64,000 bases of DNA from Aquimarina acroporae (GCF_023195925.1 NZ_JALPRE010000007.1:310001-374000); one strand, 5' to 3'. Counted from the stretch's first letter, positions 27,301 through 35,591 are shown. A program made the numbers and translations. Notes: a model not told the origin generated them from the sequence alone.

Positions 27301-28518
27301 AGGAATTTGACGAACCGCATCTGTTATAGGTCCTCCTGGACCGATTGCAGCAGGATCTAAGTCATTATTTTCATTATCAGGAAACGCACCTGGCCCTGTA
27401 TTAAACAAACCTCCAGGTATTGTAGAATTACCTGCATCTGGCCCTTCTCCTAAATCCTGAAGCGCAACAATATTACGAGCATTGGTAAGTGTTTGCGCGC
27501 TAGTAGCACGGTTTGTAACCCACACTTCAATTCTGGTAATTTGAATATTGTTATTAATAAAAGGGTAACTAGCCAACGCCGTATCATAATTATCCCTGAA
27601 ATAATGCGCTAGGAAAAAGTGTCGATTTTCATCATAATCTAAGGCAAATAACTCAAAGTCTTCTACTGTTCCTCCACCTTGAACGTTCACCGATCTGGTT
27701 TCTGATCTTTGTTCAGAGAACACACCGGTTATTGTTGTTCTTCCAAACTGCAGTCCCATTTTAACACCAAAAAGACTTTGCGCACCTTGTATTAGAGAGC
27801 TATTTAGAGGCATACTCACATTACCCACTTCTATACTCTGAATAATATCGTCTTCGTTGGGAGTATATTCCAGCTTTAATTGATTCTGAAAATCAAAGGT
27901 AGACTCTGTATCGTAATTGGCAGTAATCTGAAGTCTAGTTCCTATCTTACCCAATAAACTAAGACTAATTCTTTGATCGAAATCGAAAGTAAAATTACTT
28001 CGGTTCCTTGGTGAAAAGGCCGGATTATCCTGTTTAGTATACAACAACCCTAAATCCATTTCCACAGATCCTTGAGGAATAATTTCTATTTCATTACCTC
28101 CAAAAACCGATTCAAAAAAACCAGACTTTACATAAAAAATAGGCAACAAGTTTTTTCTCTTTTCCTCGCTACCATCTTTTTTACCACTAAAAGCCTCTAT
28201 TTTTTCCTTAAAATATGCTCTTCGTTGCTCTTCTGCTACCAAATCCTCATATTCCTTTGGTGTTAAAAACAAAGGGTATCTCACATTAAAATCACCCAAC
28301 ATTTCACGATAAATGTATCTATTGGTGATAGGGTCATACTCATATTTGGTAACTATACTATTAGGATCGGGTAGTGCGATTTCACCTAATGAATATGTAG
28401 TACTGGTAGAATCACGAACTGTTTCGTTTTCCTGACCATACAACACCCCACTATAAAGTGTTATCAAACATACTAGTATTTTAAAAAAATTAAAGCGTAA
28501 ATAATGTGAAGAGCTCAA
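21331..28518 (-). CDS. sprA: SprA, type IX secretion system outer-membrane translocon and gliding motility protein
   Basis: 2395 residues, the size of Flavobacterium SprA, the very large outer-membrane beta-barrel through which type IX cargo leaves the periplasm. The signal peptide is FFKILVCLITLYSGVLYGQ. Alternating aromatic beta strands run throughout, and it ends in an outer-membrane-type terminal strand (IRGGFTLRYNFGN). A lysine-rich low-complexity stretch (about residues 1890-1930) is probably a periplasmic or surface loop. The start is a TTG five bases after the ruvA stop; there is no in-frame ATG between the preceding stop and residue 74, and the signal peptide requires this start, so translation is likely coupled to ruvA. 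Confidence 0.95.
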   Translation of the reverse strand: MSSSHYLRFNFFKILVCLITLYSGVLYGQENETVRDSTSTTYSLGEIALPDPNSIVTKYEYDPITNRYIYREMLGDFNVRYPLFLTPKEYEDLVAEEQRRAYFKEKIEAFSGKKDGSEEKRKNLLPIFYVKSGFFESVFGGNEIEIIPQGSVEMDLGLLYTKQDNPAFSPRNRSNFTFDFDQRISLSLLGKIGTRLQITANYDTESTFDFQNQLKLEYTPNEDDIIQSIEVGNVSMPLNSSLIQGAQSLFGVKMGLQFGRTTITGVFSEQRSETRSVNVQGGGTVEDFELFALDYDENRHFFLAHYFRDNYDTALASYPFINNNIQITRIEVWVTNRATSAQTLTNARNIVALQDLGEGPDAGNSTIPGGLFNTGPGAFPDNENNDLDPAAIGPGGPITDAVRQIPTIQQGFIGPIANFNEGFDYAILENARKLNTTEYTLNTQLGYISLNQRLNNDEVLAVAFQYTVGGQVFQVGEFANDGVDATVGDTGDTTGGTEIGSSQSLIVKMLKSPITNVNLPIWDLMMKNIYSTGAFRLEQNDFRLNILYTNPSPLNYITAAEGSTVPLPDDVEQTTLLKVFNLDRLNPNNDPVSGGDGFFDYVPGITVDTENGRIIFTTIEPFGEHLFDKLDNGPAGANYNDPNTYNPNQAEYVFRDLYTQTKVVAEQQSANKNYFQLKGRYKSSGQDGIPLGAFNVPQGSVTVTAGGRVLQEGVDYTVNYQLGRVNILDESLLASNTPIQVSTENNAVFGQQTKRFTGLNVEHKFSDDFVIGGTFLNLNERPITQKSSYDFEPINNTILGFNLNYATEVPFLTRMVNKLPNIDTDVPSNVSVRAEGAYLIAGAPKGADFDGKVTTYIDDFEGAQTRIDVSSPLSWELSSIPIGFGDPSNINSQTIVDGLESGYRRAKMSWYSIDPIFYSGNRPSGISEESLASNRTRRVFIDEIFPETDIAQGQSLALFTLDLNYEPGTRGQYNFNPAYAPGSTLPTPDPEQNFAGVTRQLTSTNFEQANVEFIEFWVMDPFFRGTNGNQEPLTEATSGTIVFNLGNISEDVLKDGRKQYENGLPTQGNTGGTVDTEYARVPVNQSLIYAFDSEGQARTDQDAGFDGLSDAEEKSKPEFAAFQSLDDPSGDNYTYFLQAPGSDIVERYRNYNGTQGNSPTDVTNDDRGNTTFPTAEDVNRDNTMNTINSYFEYEVPIFAGMDIGNDGGTGFISDAPPPQETNVGGRLIETRWVRFKVPIYEPTASFNISDFRSIRFMRMYLTDFDVPVLLRFGTMDLVRGDYRRYILLGNQTNDPTSGLNVFGDNEVVVTSVSTEETDNYTTPPGVVREQLNNNNNIIREDERSLALSVSNLQSEDSRGVYKNFNVDMRQYENLELFLHAEELPTGVPLADGDLTAFVRMGNDFTNNFYQIELPLEVTDRLILNPTPEQAWPAANRLSLPLEFLQEIKSNVLGNQALSATDLNFFDGPNNLRVGIKGNPNFGDVRVMMVGIKNNSGADQSGTVWFNEMRLTDLKNRGGWAAVANMDANVADFANVSASGRISTIGFGGIEQGPNERSREDFRQYDLTTNVNLGQLLPKKWGVQIPFNYSRGEELITPQFDPEFQDLELQDRLDNITDPEEKERIERQSTDYTKRQSFNVIGLRKERTGDSKPMPYDVENFTFSGTYNQTDHRDFEIEKSLDQNVRVGATYDFSFQPKEVNPFKKVKFLGKSKYFDLIKDFNFNLLPTSISVNSNINRQYNEQIFRDITLGPDDIRLPTLYQRNFLFDWQFGINYNLTKSLNFNFTSANNRIVKNFIDENNEVDNTIDVWSGFFDIGDPNTHSQQLQVNYEVPLNKIPLFKFMRATYSYNADFQWVKGSEALKTLEGIPDLGNTVQNANVHTVNGSLDMNTLYKYVGLTKKKPGRKKPKPKVGAKGTAEDGKEAAKGKKKPKRVKSKLSVGDKAYNTLIGLVTAVKKVNVNYQQDNGIFLPGYVREPGFVGTLKPTVGFTFGSQSEIRDIAARNGWLTLYQDFNQQYQEVEGRQLNVQASIGLLKDLKIDISANRNYSETFTENFRVNLEGDGVSIDQDDPYTSLTPNVFGNFTISTLLIKTAFQKSDAFSSEAFEKFKENRLIIARRLALDRGNDPNDVGEDGFPRGFGRTNQAVLLPAFLAAYTGGSAESVQKGAFRDVPLPNWDIKYTGLMNLKWFKKRFKRFSVAHGYRANYTINQFRTNLEFNNSELDEADNFRNPILYSNINLTEQFSPLVRLDMEMKNSIKILAEWKKDRALSLSFDNNLLTEIQGNEYILGLGYRLQDLTFATRISGRKKVIKSDLNLRADVSLRQNETLIRYLDLDNTQVTAGQDIYGLKLTADYALSKNLTALFFYDHTFSEYSISTAFPQTTIRGGFTLRYNFGN

Positions 28519-28523
28519 TGTTT

Positions 28524-29105
28524 TTATAAATTTTTTAGTGCTTGTTTAATAATATTTTCTACTGTTTCGTTTGGGGTATTTTTAAGAACCTTATCAATAA
28601 CTTTTTCTGCAAGTTTTCGATTAAATCCAAGGGTTTCTAATGCTGATAACGCTTCATCTTTATTCGTATTGCTTTGGGACACTGAAACTTCATCAATATT
28701 GTAAACTTTAAGTATTTTATCTTTAAGATCGATAATCACTCTTTGAGCAGTTTTTGCTCCAATACCTTTGATAGATTGAATAGTTGCAACATCATTGGAA
28801 GCAATTGCCTCCTTAATTTGATCTGGGTGCAAAGATGACAACATAGTTCTTGCTGTGCTAGAACCTATACCAGAAACAGAAATTAGTAGTCTAAAAATTT
28901 CTCTTTCAGATTTTTCGACGAAGCCAAAAAGGGTATGAGAATCTTCCTTGACCTGTAAATGCGTATATAACTGAAGTAGTTCTCCTTCTGGCAATAAAGA
29001 AAAAGTATGTAATGAAATATGAATAAAGTACCCTACTCCACCACAGTCTATAACTACATCAGTAGGATTTTTTTCTACAAGCCTCCCCTTGATATGTGTG
29101 ATCAT
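28524..29105 (-). CDS. ruvA: Holliday junction branch migration protein RuvA
   Basis: 193 residues. The OB-fold start MITHIKGRLVEK with VVIDCGGVGYFIHIS, two helix-hairpin-helix motifs (LLISVSGIGSSTARTML, IQSIKGIGAKTAQRVI) and a C-terminal domain III (about 145-193) that contacts RuvB. It is first in the ruvA-sprA unit, with its own promoter candidate at 29129-29136. RuvB is encoded separately at 37950-38975. Confidence 0.96.
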   Translation of the reverse strand: MITHIKGRLVEKNPTDVVIDCGGVGYFIHISLHTFSLLPEGELLQLYTHLQVKEDSHTLFGFVEKSEREIFRLLISVSGIGSSTARTMLSSLHPDQIKEAIASNDVATIQSIKGIGAKTAQRVIIDLKDKILKVYNIDEVSVSQSNTNKDEALSALETLGFNRKLAEKVIDKVLKNTPNETVENIIKQALKNL

Positions 29106-29128
29106 ATGTTAAGTTGATGTTAAGCAAC

Positions 29129-29136
29129 CAAATGTA
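29129..29136 (-). promoter_or_regulatory. -7 element for ruvA-sprA
   Basis: Reads TACATTTG on the minus strand, a full match to TAnnTTTG, giving a leader of about 19 bases. The -33 region is only T-rich. Confidence 0.5.
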
Positions 29137-29167
29137 ATAAAATTATACTAGATAAAAAGGTTAAAAA

Positions 29168-29201
29168 AACAAGCTTTAAAAAATGATTTTTAAAGCTTGT
29201 T
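29168..29201 (-). terminator. Terminator after maeB
   Basis: Arms AACAAGCTTTAAAAA and TTTTTAAAGCTTGTT around a four-base loop, with seven T residues following on the minus strand. It lies about 30 bases after the maeB stop. Confidence 0.8.
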
Positions 29202-29228
29202 AAAATTGATAATTATTTGGTAAATGTC

Positions 29229-31556
29229 TTATTTAATATCTTCCAAAACTGCCTGTTTTGCAATTGTCGACAAATCTCTTCCCCGTTTTTCCTTTTCCTG
29301 CGCATCAATAACGGCAACTGCAGCCATATTCACAATCTCTTCTACACTGGATCCTAACTGAAGAATATGTACCGGTTTGTTCATACCCATCATTATAGGA
29401 CCAATAGACTCTACATTATTCAATTCACTTAACAACTTGTAATTACTATTCGCAGAATCTAAGTTTGGAAACACCAGGGTATTCACTTTTTGCCCGTTAA
29501 GTTTTGAGAATGGAAATTTATCTTTTCTCATTTTCCTATTTAAGGCAAAATTCATTTGCAATCCACCATCAACAATTAGATTTGGGTAATATCTATGAAG
29601 ATATGCCACTGCGTCCTGTACTTTCTCTGCGTTTGGATGGTTGGAAGATCCAAAATTCGAATAAGAAACCATTGCAATAACTGGCTTAACCCCAAACATT
29701 TCGACAGTTCTTGCTGTCATTTGAGCAATTTTAGCTAGGTCTTTTGATGATGGCTCAATATTTATAGAAGTATCACTAATAAATAATGGTCCTTTATCGG
29801 TCATCATAACATTTACTGTGGCAATTCTGGTCGCTCCTTTTGCTAATCCAATAAGATCCATCATAGGTTTTACAACGGTAGGATAACTGCGTGAATAACC
29901 AGAAAGTAACGCATCTGCATCTCCTTCGTTAACCATCATTGCTGCAAAATAGTTACGCTCTCTCAACAATCGTTGTGCATCATACAAAGTAATTCCTTTT
30001 CTTTTATTGGCCTCCCAGTATTTTTTTGCATAGTGATTCTTTCTATCTATTTCTGAATCGGCCTTAGGATCTATAATATCTATTCCTGAAGGATCGAAAT
30101 CTATTTCATTCATCAATTCAAGAATAACATCTTTTCGACCAAGTAAGATTGGGAATGCGATACCATCTTCTTTTACAGTTTGTGCTGCTTTCAAAACATC
30201 TAAATGATCTGCTTCTGCAAACACTACTCGCTTAGGATTGGTGCGCGCTCTTTCTAAGAGCAATCTTACTAGCTTATTATCATTACCCATTCTTTCCAGC
30301 AATTCATCTTCATATTTTTGCCAATCGGTAATAGGTTCTGTTGCAATTCCGCTTTCTATTGCTGCTTTTGCTACAGCTGGTGGTACTTTTGCGATAAGTC
30401 TAGGATCAAAAGGTTTTGGAATAATATAATCCTTACCAAAATTAAGACGAGTCTCACCGTAGGCTATATTTACCTGTTCTGGCACCGGTTCTTTTGCCAA
30501 ATCTGCCAGCGCTTTTACAGCAGCCATTTTCATTTCCTCGTTAATCCCTGTAGCTTTTACATCTAATGCTCCTCTAAAGATAAATGGAAACCCAAGTACA
30601 TTATTCACCTGGTTAGGATGGTCGCTTCTTCCGGTAGCCATGATCGCATCTTCTCTGGTTTTAATTGCCAGATCATAGCTTATCTCAGGATCAGGATTTG
30701 CCATAGCAAATACAATAGGATCATCAGCCATGGTCAACAACATCTCTGGTGTCACCAAATTTGCCATTGACAAACCTATAAATACATCGGCATCTTTCAT
30801 AGCATCTGCCAATTCATGTACATCTCGATCTGTGGCAAATTCAGCTTTTTCTTTAGTAAGATTATCACGATCTTTTCGAATAACACCCTTACTATCAGTC
30901 ATCACTATATTTTCTGCCTTAGCCCCAAAAGCCTTGTAAAGCCTTGTACAGGAAACTGCGGCGGCTCCCGCACCACTTACTACAATTTTAACTTCTTCTA
31001 TGTTTTTGTTGGCAATTTCAAGAGCATTTAATAATGCTGCTGCAGAAATAATTGCGGTACCATGTTGGTCATCGTGCATAACAGGAATATCCAATTCTTC
31101 CTTAAGCCGTCTTTCTATTTCAAAAGCCTCAGGAGCCTTGATATCTTCCAGATTAATCCCCCCAAAAGTTGGAGCTATATTTTTTACTGTTTCAATAAAC
31201 GCATCTACATCTTTGGTATCTACTTCAATATCAAAAACATCAATTCCTGCAAAAATTTTGAATAACAGACCCTTTCCTTCCATTACCGGCTTTGATGCCT
31301 CTGGCCCAATATCTCCTAATCCTAATACTGCGGTACCGTTTGATATTACCGCTACCAGATTACCTTTTGCTGTATATCGATATACATTCGATTTTTCTTT
31401 TTCTATCTCTAAACAAGGTTCTGCCACTCCTGGAGAATATGCCAAAGATAAGTCTCTTTGAGTAGCATATTTTTTGGTGGGAACAACTTTGATTTTACCG
31501 GGTGTAGGCTTTGCATGATATACTAACGCCTCTCTTCTTTTACTTTCGATACTCAT
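29229..31556 (-). CDS. maeB: NADP-dependent malic enzyme with phosphate acetyltransferase-like C-terminus
   Basis: 775 residues, the usual MaeB length. The N-terminal malic enzyme domain (about 1-430) shows YSPGVAEPCLEI, NGTAVLGLGDIGP, GVINLEDI-type (GINLEDIKAPEAF), HDDQHGTAI and the nucleotide motif VVSGAGAAAVSC. The C-terminal half (about 435-775) is a phosphotransacetylase-like domain (RVVFAEADHLDVLKAA) that in MaeB proteins serves regulation rather than catalysis. It converts malate to pyruvate plus CO2 with NADPH. A stand-alone gene with its own promoter element and terminator. Confidence 0.96.
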   Translation of the reverse strand: MSIESKRREALVYHAKPTPGKIKVVPTKKYATQRDLSLAYSPGVAEPCLEIEKEKSNVYRYTAKGNLVAVISNGTAVLGLGDIGPEASKPVMEGKGLLFKIFAGIDVFDIEVDTKDVDAFIETVKNIAPTFGGINLEDIKAPEAFEIERRLKEELDIPVMHDDQHGTAIISAAALLNALEIANKNIEEVKIVVSGAGAAAVSCTRLYKAFGAKAENIVMTDSKGVIRKDRDNLTKEKAEFATDRDVHELADAMKDADVFIGLSMANLVTPEMLLTMADDPIVFAMANPDPEISYDLAIKTREDAIMATGRSDHPNQVNNVLGFPFIFRGALDVKATGINEEMKMAAVKALADLAKEPVPEQVNIAYGETRLNFGKDYIIPKPFDPRLIAKVPPAVAKAAIESGIATEPITDWQKYEDELLERMGNDNKLVRLLLERARTNPKRVVFAEADHLDVLKAAQTVKEDGIAFPILLGRKDVILELMNEIDFDPSGIDIIDPKADSEIDRKNHYAKKYWEANKRKGITLYDAQRLLRERNYFAAMMVNEGDADALLSGYSRSYPTVVKPMMDLIGLAKGATRIATVNVMMTDKGPLFISDTSINIEPSSKDLAKIAQMTARTVEMFGVKPVIAMVSYSNFGSSNHPNAEKVQDAVAYLHRYYPNLIVDGGLQMNFALNRKMRKDKFPFSKLNGQKVNTLVFPNLDSANSNYKLLSELNNVESIGPIMMGMNKPVHILQLGSSVEEIVNMAAVAVIDAQEKEKRGRDLSTIAKQAVLEDIK

Positions 31557-31591
31557 ACTAAATCAAGATAAATGTGAGAATACTAAGTATA

Positions 31592-31599
31592 CAAAGGTA
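31592..31599 (-). promoter_or_regulatory. -7 element for maeB
   Basis: Reads TACCTTTG on the minus strand, full match to TAnnTTTG, 36 bases before the ATG. No clear TTG at the -33 position. Confidence 0.45.
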
Positions 31600-31678
31600 C
31601 AAGTCTGTTTGACATGCGGAAATTTAAACCTAGTAATCTTCAAAAAAATTAAGAATAGCAAAAATGGATCGGTATTTT

Positions 31679-31714
31679 AACATTTAAATTAAGAATTCAA
31701 TAACATTTAAATTT
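31679..31714. repeat. Direct repeat upstream of maeB
   Basis: AACATTTAAATT occurs at 31679-31690 and again at 31703-31714, a 24-base period. It lies about 80-120 bases before the maeB promoter element and touches the trehalase stop codon. It is AT-rich, so chance is possible. Confidence 0.4.
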
Positions 31715-33641
31715 ATTTATTGAATATTTCATCAGGATCAACCAAATTATCTAATTGCGCTCTGAGCTCTTTATCTAAGAATGTTAAACCAAGTTGATAG
31801 GAAGCATTCATCCAACCAAAACCACTAGGGGTAATATAGTCGAACTCGGTACCCACATTCCCATATTCTGCATATACCTTATGTGTGCATTTTACTACAT
31901 CATATTTTTCGGGGATGGTACCATTATAGTTCACCGCATTTTTTGTGATCATCCAAAGCCATCGATATGCAAGTTCTTTAGCTTTATCATTATTTCCTGA
32001 AGCCATTAAACCTCGCCATATAATCATTTGATGCGGAGCCCAACCATTAGGGTAATCCCATTGTCGTTGTGGTGCATTAGGATCTGTTTTGTCTGCAATA
32101 TCTACAGTACCTGCTACACCTCCCTTTTGCAATAATTTACCAGAAGTCAAATGTTTTACCACTTTTACTTGCTGATTTTCTGAACATAACCCCACCCACA
32201 AAGGATAATAATTGGTTGCCGATTCAATTTTTTGTTGGGTTTTGGAAACAAAGTCATAATCATAATAAGCCCCTTCCTCTTCATTCCACATGAATTTGTT
32301 CATTAAATCTTTTCTTTTTTCACTTTTTAACACCCAATCTTTGGAAGTATATTTTTTTCCTAAATATTCAAATTCATCACCATAAACTTCTTTTATTAAA
32401 AATGCGATATCTACCTCATACTTATACAATAAACTATTAATTCCAACTGTATTTAGGTTTGCACAAATATCATCGAGACGGTTAGAAGTATCATGACCAC
32501 TTTCTCTCATTGATCTATCATGTGTAAAATATAGATCTAAGTCTTCATCAATCAATTCGCCACTCTTATATTTTGATGCAAATTCTTCTGGTGAAAGCTT
32601 ATGTTTTTGCGCAAATTTCTTCAACACAAAATCAAAATGACCTTCTTCGGTTTCTGGAGGTATTCCTATACCTTCTCCATAAAACCTATTTAATCCAGTA
32701 TCGGTTAAACGTACTCCTTTTTTCATCCAAACAGTTTCATATTCTTTGATTGCCATTGACAAATTCTTTATCAACCAATCTTTAGAAACATTGGGGTTAT
32801 TGAGATATATTTCTTTTAACAAAGACGTAAAAAATGGAGGTTGTGTTCGAGTGAGATAATAGGATCTATTGGCATTTAAAATTTTACCATAGTATTTAAT
32901 TTGGTATGCAAAGTTATCGGCCATTGCCATAGCTAGGTCTGCTCGACCGTCTATAAGTAACCCAATGGATTCAAAATAGCTATCCCAACCATACATTTCA
33001 TTAAATCTACCTCCAGGTACCACAAAAGGTTTCCCAGTATATACTCCTTCATTTATGGTATACGCAAGATTTAAAATCCCAGGTTTATCATTTAAAGTTT
33101 TTACATATTCTGGAGTTAAATCTTTTGCAAGTTGTACCACCTTAACTTTTGAATTCTCCTGTGCTATAGTCTGAAAATATTGCAGAGCTTCTCCATCTTC
33201 ATGAGGTATGTACAATCTAAGAGTATCAACATTAGATTTTGTGTCTTCTAAAACTTTTTCTAATCCTTTCTTATCTATAGATCTAGTTAGATTATTCCAA
33301 AACCGAGTTTTTATTAATCTTGAAATTCTGCTAGAGGGTCTTTCTTTTACTTTTTCTATGGAAACCATTTTGGAGTTTTCTACTATTGCCAATTCCTGAA
33401 GCAGGTTTGACAAATAATAGGTCCCTTCTATGGTATGTGAATTTTGGTCTGCATCGGTGTATACAAACTTTTTGGGACCATGGTCTTCAATGGTTATTTT
33501 TTTATCTCCATCGGTATCCTCTTGTTCGATTAACTTTTGAAGGACCGAAGTAGTTGACTTAGGTTTCGTAGTATCATTCTTACAACTACTTGTAAAAAGG
33601 GCAATCGTACCTAAACCCAAAAAAAGATATGATATTTTCAT
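31713..33641 (-). CDS. Lipoprotein alpha,alpha-trehalase, GH37
   Basis: 642 residues. Both trehalase signatures are present: PGGRFNEMYGWDSYF (about 208-222) and QWDYPNGWAPHQ (about 526-537), with the catalytic Asp of the GH37 (alpha/alpha)6 barrel expected in the region near RLDDICANLNT and the acid further on. A lipobox FTSSC puts the mature protein at about residue 20 on a membrane, so hydrolysis of trehalose to two glucoses is extracytoplasmic. An EF-hand-like calcium loop DTDGDKKITIED lies near residues 42-53. It is 24 bases downstream of an SSS symporter. Confidence 0.92.
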   Translation of the reverse strand: MKISYLFLGLGTIALFTSSCKNDTTKPKSTTSVLQKLIEQEDTDGDKKITIEDHGPKKFVYTDADQNSHTIEGTYYLSNLLQELAIVENSKMVSIEKVKERPSSRISRLIKTRFWNNLTRSIDKKGLEKVLEDTKSNVDTLRLYIPHEDGEALQYFQTIAQENSKVKVVQLAKDLTPEYVKTLNDKPGILNLAYTINEGVYTGKPFVVPGGRFNEMYGWDSYFESIGLLIDGRADLAMAMADNFAYQIKYYGKILNANRSYYLTRTQPPFFTSLLKEIYLNNPNVSKDWLIKNLSMAIKEYETVWMKKGVRLTDTGLNRFYGEGIGIPPETEEGHFDFVLKKFAQKHKLSPEEFASKYKSGELIDEDLDLYFTHDRSMRESGHDTSNRLDDICANLNTVGINSLLYKYEVDIAFLIKEVYGDEFEYLGKKYTSKDWVLKSEKRKDLMNKFMWNEEEGAYYDYDFVSKTQQKIESATNYYPLWVGLCSENQQVKVVKHLTSGKLLQKGGVAGTVDIADKTDPNAPQRQWDYPNGWAPHQMIIWRGLMASGNNDKAKELAYRWLWMITKNAVNYNGTIPEKYDVVKCTHKVYAEYGNVGTEFDYITPSGFGWMNASYQLGLTFLDKELRAQLDNLVDPDEIFNK

Positions 33642-33665
33642 TTGATTATTAGTCTTTATTTTCAG

Positions 33666-35384
33666 TTACCAAAAAAATCCAACAACTAGCGCTGTAATAA
33701 ATAATAAAATTACAGATAATATTCTATAATTCCTGTACCATGGTAACATCTTCAATTCTTTAGACTCTTCTGCAAACATTTCTCTTTTATAAGTATACTC
33801 CAAAATTTGTTGTTCAGATTGCGGCTTGGTTAACAAACTAACTGTTATATGAATCACCACACATATCACAAATAACCATGTGGCTTTCGCTAGAAAATGC
33901 AACTCATTTACTTCAGGAATCCAATTAAACGTTTGTGATAGAATCATAAAAATCGCTAGTGAAAACCCAGTTAATAAACTCACAATAGAACCTGTTCCAT
34001 TGGCACGCTTCCAAAATAACCCAAGAATAAATGTAGAAACCGCAGGAGGACACGTGTATGCTATAACTAATTGCAAATATGTCCATAACGAATCACTCAC
34101 GCTTTCTATAAATGGCACCCAAGAGATTGCCAGTACAACAAGTATAACAGTTGTTATCTGCCCTACTCTTACCAATTGTTTACTAGTCATTTCTGGTCTA
34201 ATTTGTCTTACAAAATCCATTGTCACCAGAGTAGATGCCGAATTAAATGTTGCCGATACCGATGACATCATGGCCGCCATAAGTCCTGCTACCACAAGTC
34301 CCAGAACTCCAACCGGTAACAATTGAAATAGTAACACCGGGTATGTTAAATTTGGGCAATCTGATAAATCTTTACAAATCTCACCATTCGTCAAACCATA
34401 ATTGAGAGAAGAAATATCAAGCTCACTAAATAACAGCAACGCCAATACTCCTGGCACCACCATAATAAATATTACAGGAAGTTTTAGTAACCCTGCAAAT
34501 AAGGCTCCCCATCTACCATGATTTAAATTCTTGGCACCAAGCACACGCTGTACCATAAACTGATTATTGGCCCAAAAATAGAATCCTAGCAGCGGCACTC
34601 CTGTTAATAACCCCCACCAGGGCATGAACTCATCGTTGCTTGGTCTCACCAAACTAAATACCTCTCCAGAATTTGCCGGAATAAACTTACCTTCTGCAGC
34701 CCGATCTCCAAAGTTCACATCTCCAGATGATAACATGGCATCTAACTTTGCCATCATAGCAGACCACCCTCCACCTAATTGATCAAACGCAAAATAGGTA
34801 AGTAAGCAAGAGCCTAAAATTAGAAGTATCGCCTGAATTACTTCCGTTTGGATTACAGAGTTTAACCCACCGGGGATAGTATATGCAGCTGCCGCTACCG
34901 CCAGAATAATCAAGATTAGAGTAGAATCTAAAGACGGAAACAATAAGGTTAACACAATCTTTCCTACATACAATCCCGCAGCAGTATCAACCAAAATATT
35001 ACCTATCACAGTAATGAAAGAAAAGTAATACCTAGATCTACTATCATACCTTCGCTCCAAAAATTCTGGCATCGTGTATACCCCAGATCTCAAATAGAAT
35101 GGCAAAAAGAAGATGGAGAAGAAAATCAATACGACCACCGCAAACCATTCATAGTTGTATACATTAATATTGGTTTGGTAAGCATCTGAGGCCAAACCTA
35201 CCAAAGTAGAACTTGAAATATTAGCAGAAAACAAGGCTATACCCACGATCGGCCAGGTCATAGTTCGACCACCCAAAAAATAATCCTCAGAATTCCCTCT
35301 TTTCGATTTTGATATTCCGTAGATAATGATTCCTATTAAATAAATAACTATAACTCCAATGTCGATATATGATAATTCATTCAT
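33666..35384 (-). CDS. Sodium/solute symporter (SSS/SGLT family), probable sugar importer
   Basis: 572 residues with about 14 TM helices and SSS features: an inverted-repeat LeuT-type core, GGRTMTWPIVGIALFSANIS at helix II, MPEFLERRYDSRSRYY, AAYTIPGGLNSVIQTEVIQA and MSSVSATFNSASTLVTMDF (the sodium-site helix). The layout resembles sodium-glucose transporters rather than proline or pantothenate carriers. Pairing with the lipoprotein trehalase suggests uptake of the glucose released, though trehalose itself cannot be excluded. A perfect palindrome 165 bases upstream (35549-35564) may be the operator. Confidence 0.88.
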   Translation of the reverse strand: MNELSYIDIGVIVIYLIGIIIYGISKSKRGNSEDYFLGGRTMTWPIVGIALFSANISSSTLVGLASDAYQTNINVYNYEWFAVVVLIFFSIFFLPFYLRSGVYTMPEFLERRYDSRSRYYFSFITVIGNILVDTAAGLYVGKIVLTLLFPSLDSTLILIILAVAAAAYTIPGGLNSVIQTEVIQAILLILGSCLLTYFAFDQLGGGWSAMMAKLDAMLSSGDVNFGDRAAEGKFIPANSGEVFSLVRPSNDEFMPWWGLLTGVPLLGFYFWANNQFMVQRVLGAKNLNHGRWGALFAGLLKLPVIFIMVVPGVLALLLFSELDISSLNYGLTNGEICKDLSDCPNLTYPVLLFQLLPVGVLGLVVAGLMAAMMSSVSATFNSASTLVTMDFVRQIRPEMTSKQLVRVGQITTVILVVLAISWVPFIESVSDSLWTYLQLVIAYTCPPAVSTFILGLFWKRANGTGSIVSLLTGFSLAIFMILSQTFNWIPEVNELHFLAKATWLFVICVVIHITVSLLTKPQSEQQILEYTYKREMFAEESKELKMLPWYRNYRILSVILLFITALVVGFFW

Positions 35385-35548
35385 GTGTGAAGTGTTTGAT
35401 TCTGGATTAAATGCTAGTTCTTTAAGTATAAGATTTGGGAGAGTCTTAAAGCTAAAATTAATTACTTTTTTGTGAAAAAGCTTGCTGAATATACAAGTTT
35501 ATAACAAAAAGAATGTGATATTATTAATGAAATACCGTAAAAAAATCT

Positions 35549-35564
35549 ATACAAACGTTTGTAT
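35549..35564. promoter_or_regulatory. Candidate LacI-type operator upstream of the symporter-trehalase operon
   Basis: ATACAAACGTTTGTAT is a perfect 16-base palindrome with a central CG, the form bound by LacI-family dimers. It lies between the queG stop and the symporter start, 165 bases from the latter. No LacI-family regulator is encoded in this window. Confidence 0.5.
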
Positions 35565-35591
35565 TATGAAATTTTCAAAAAAAAGAATGGG

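Noticed and set aside
21331..28518. Sequencing error splitting or fusing the very long frame
   Set aside because: The length and the even beta-strand pattern match known SprA, and the frame is open throughout.
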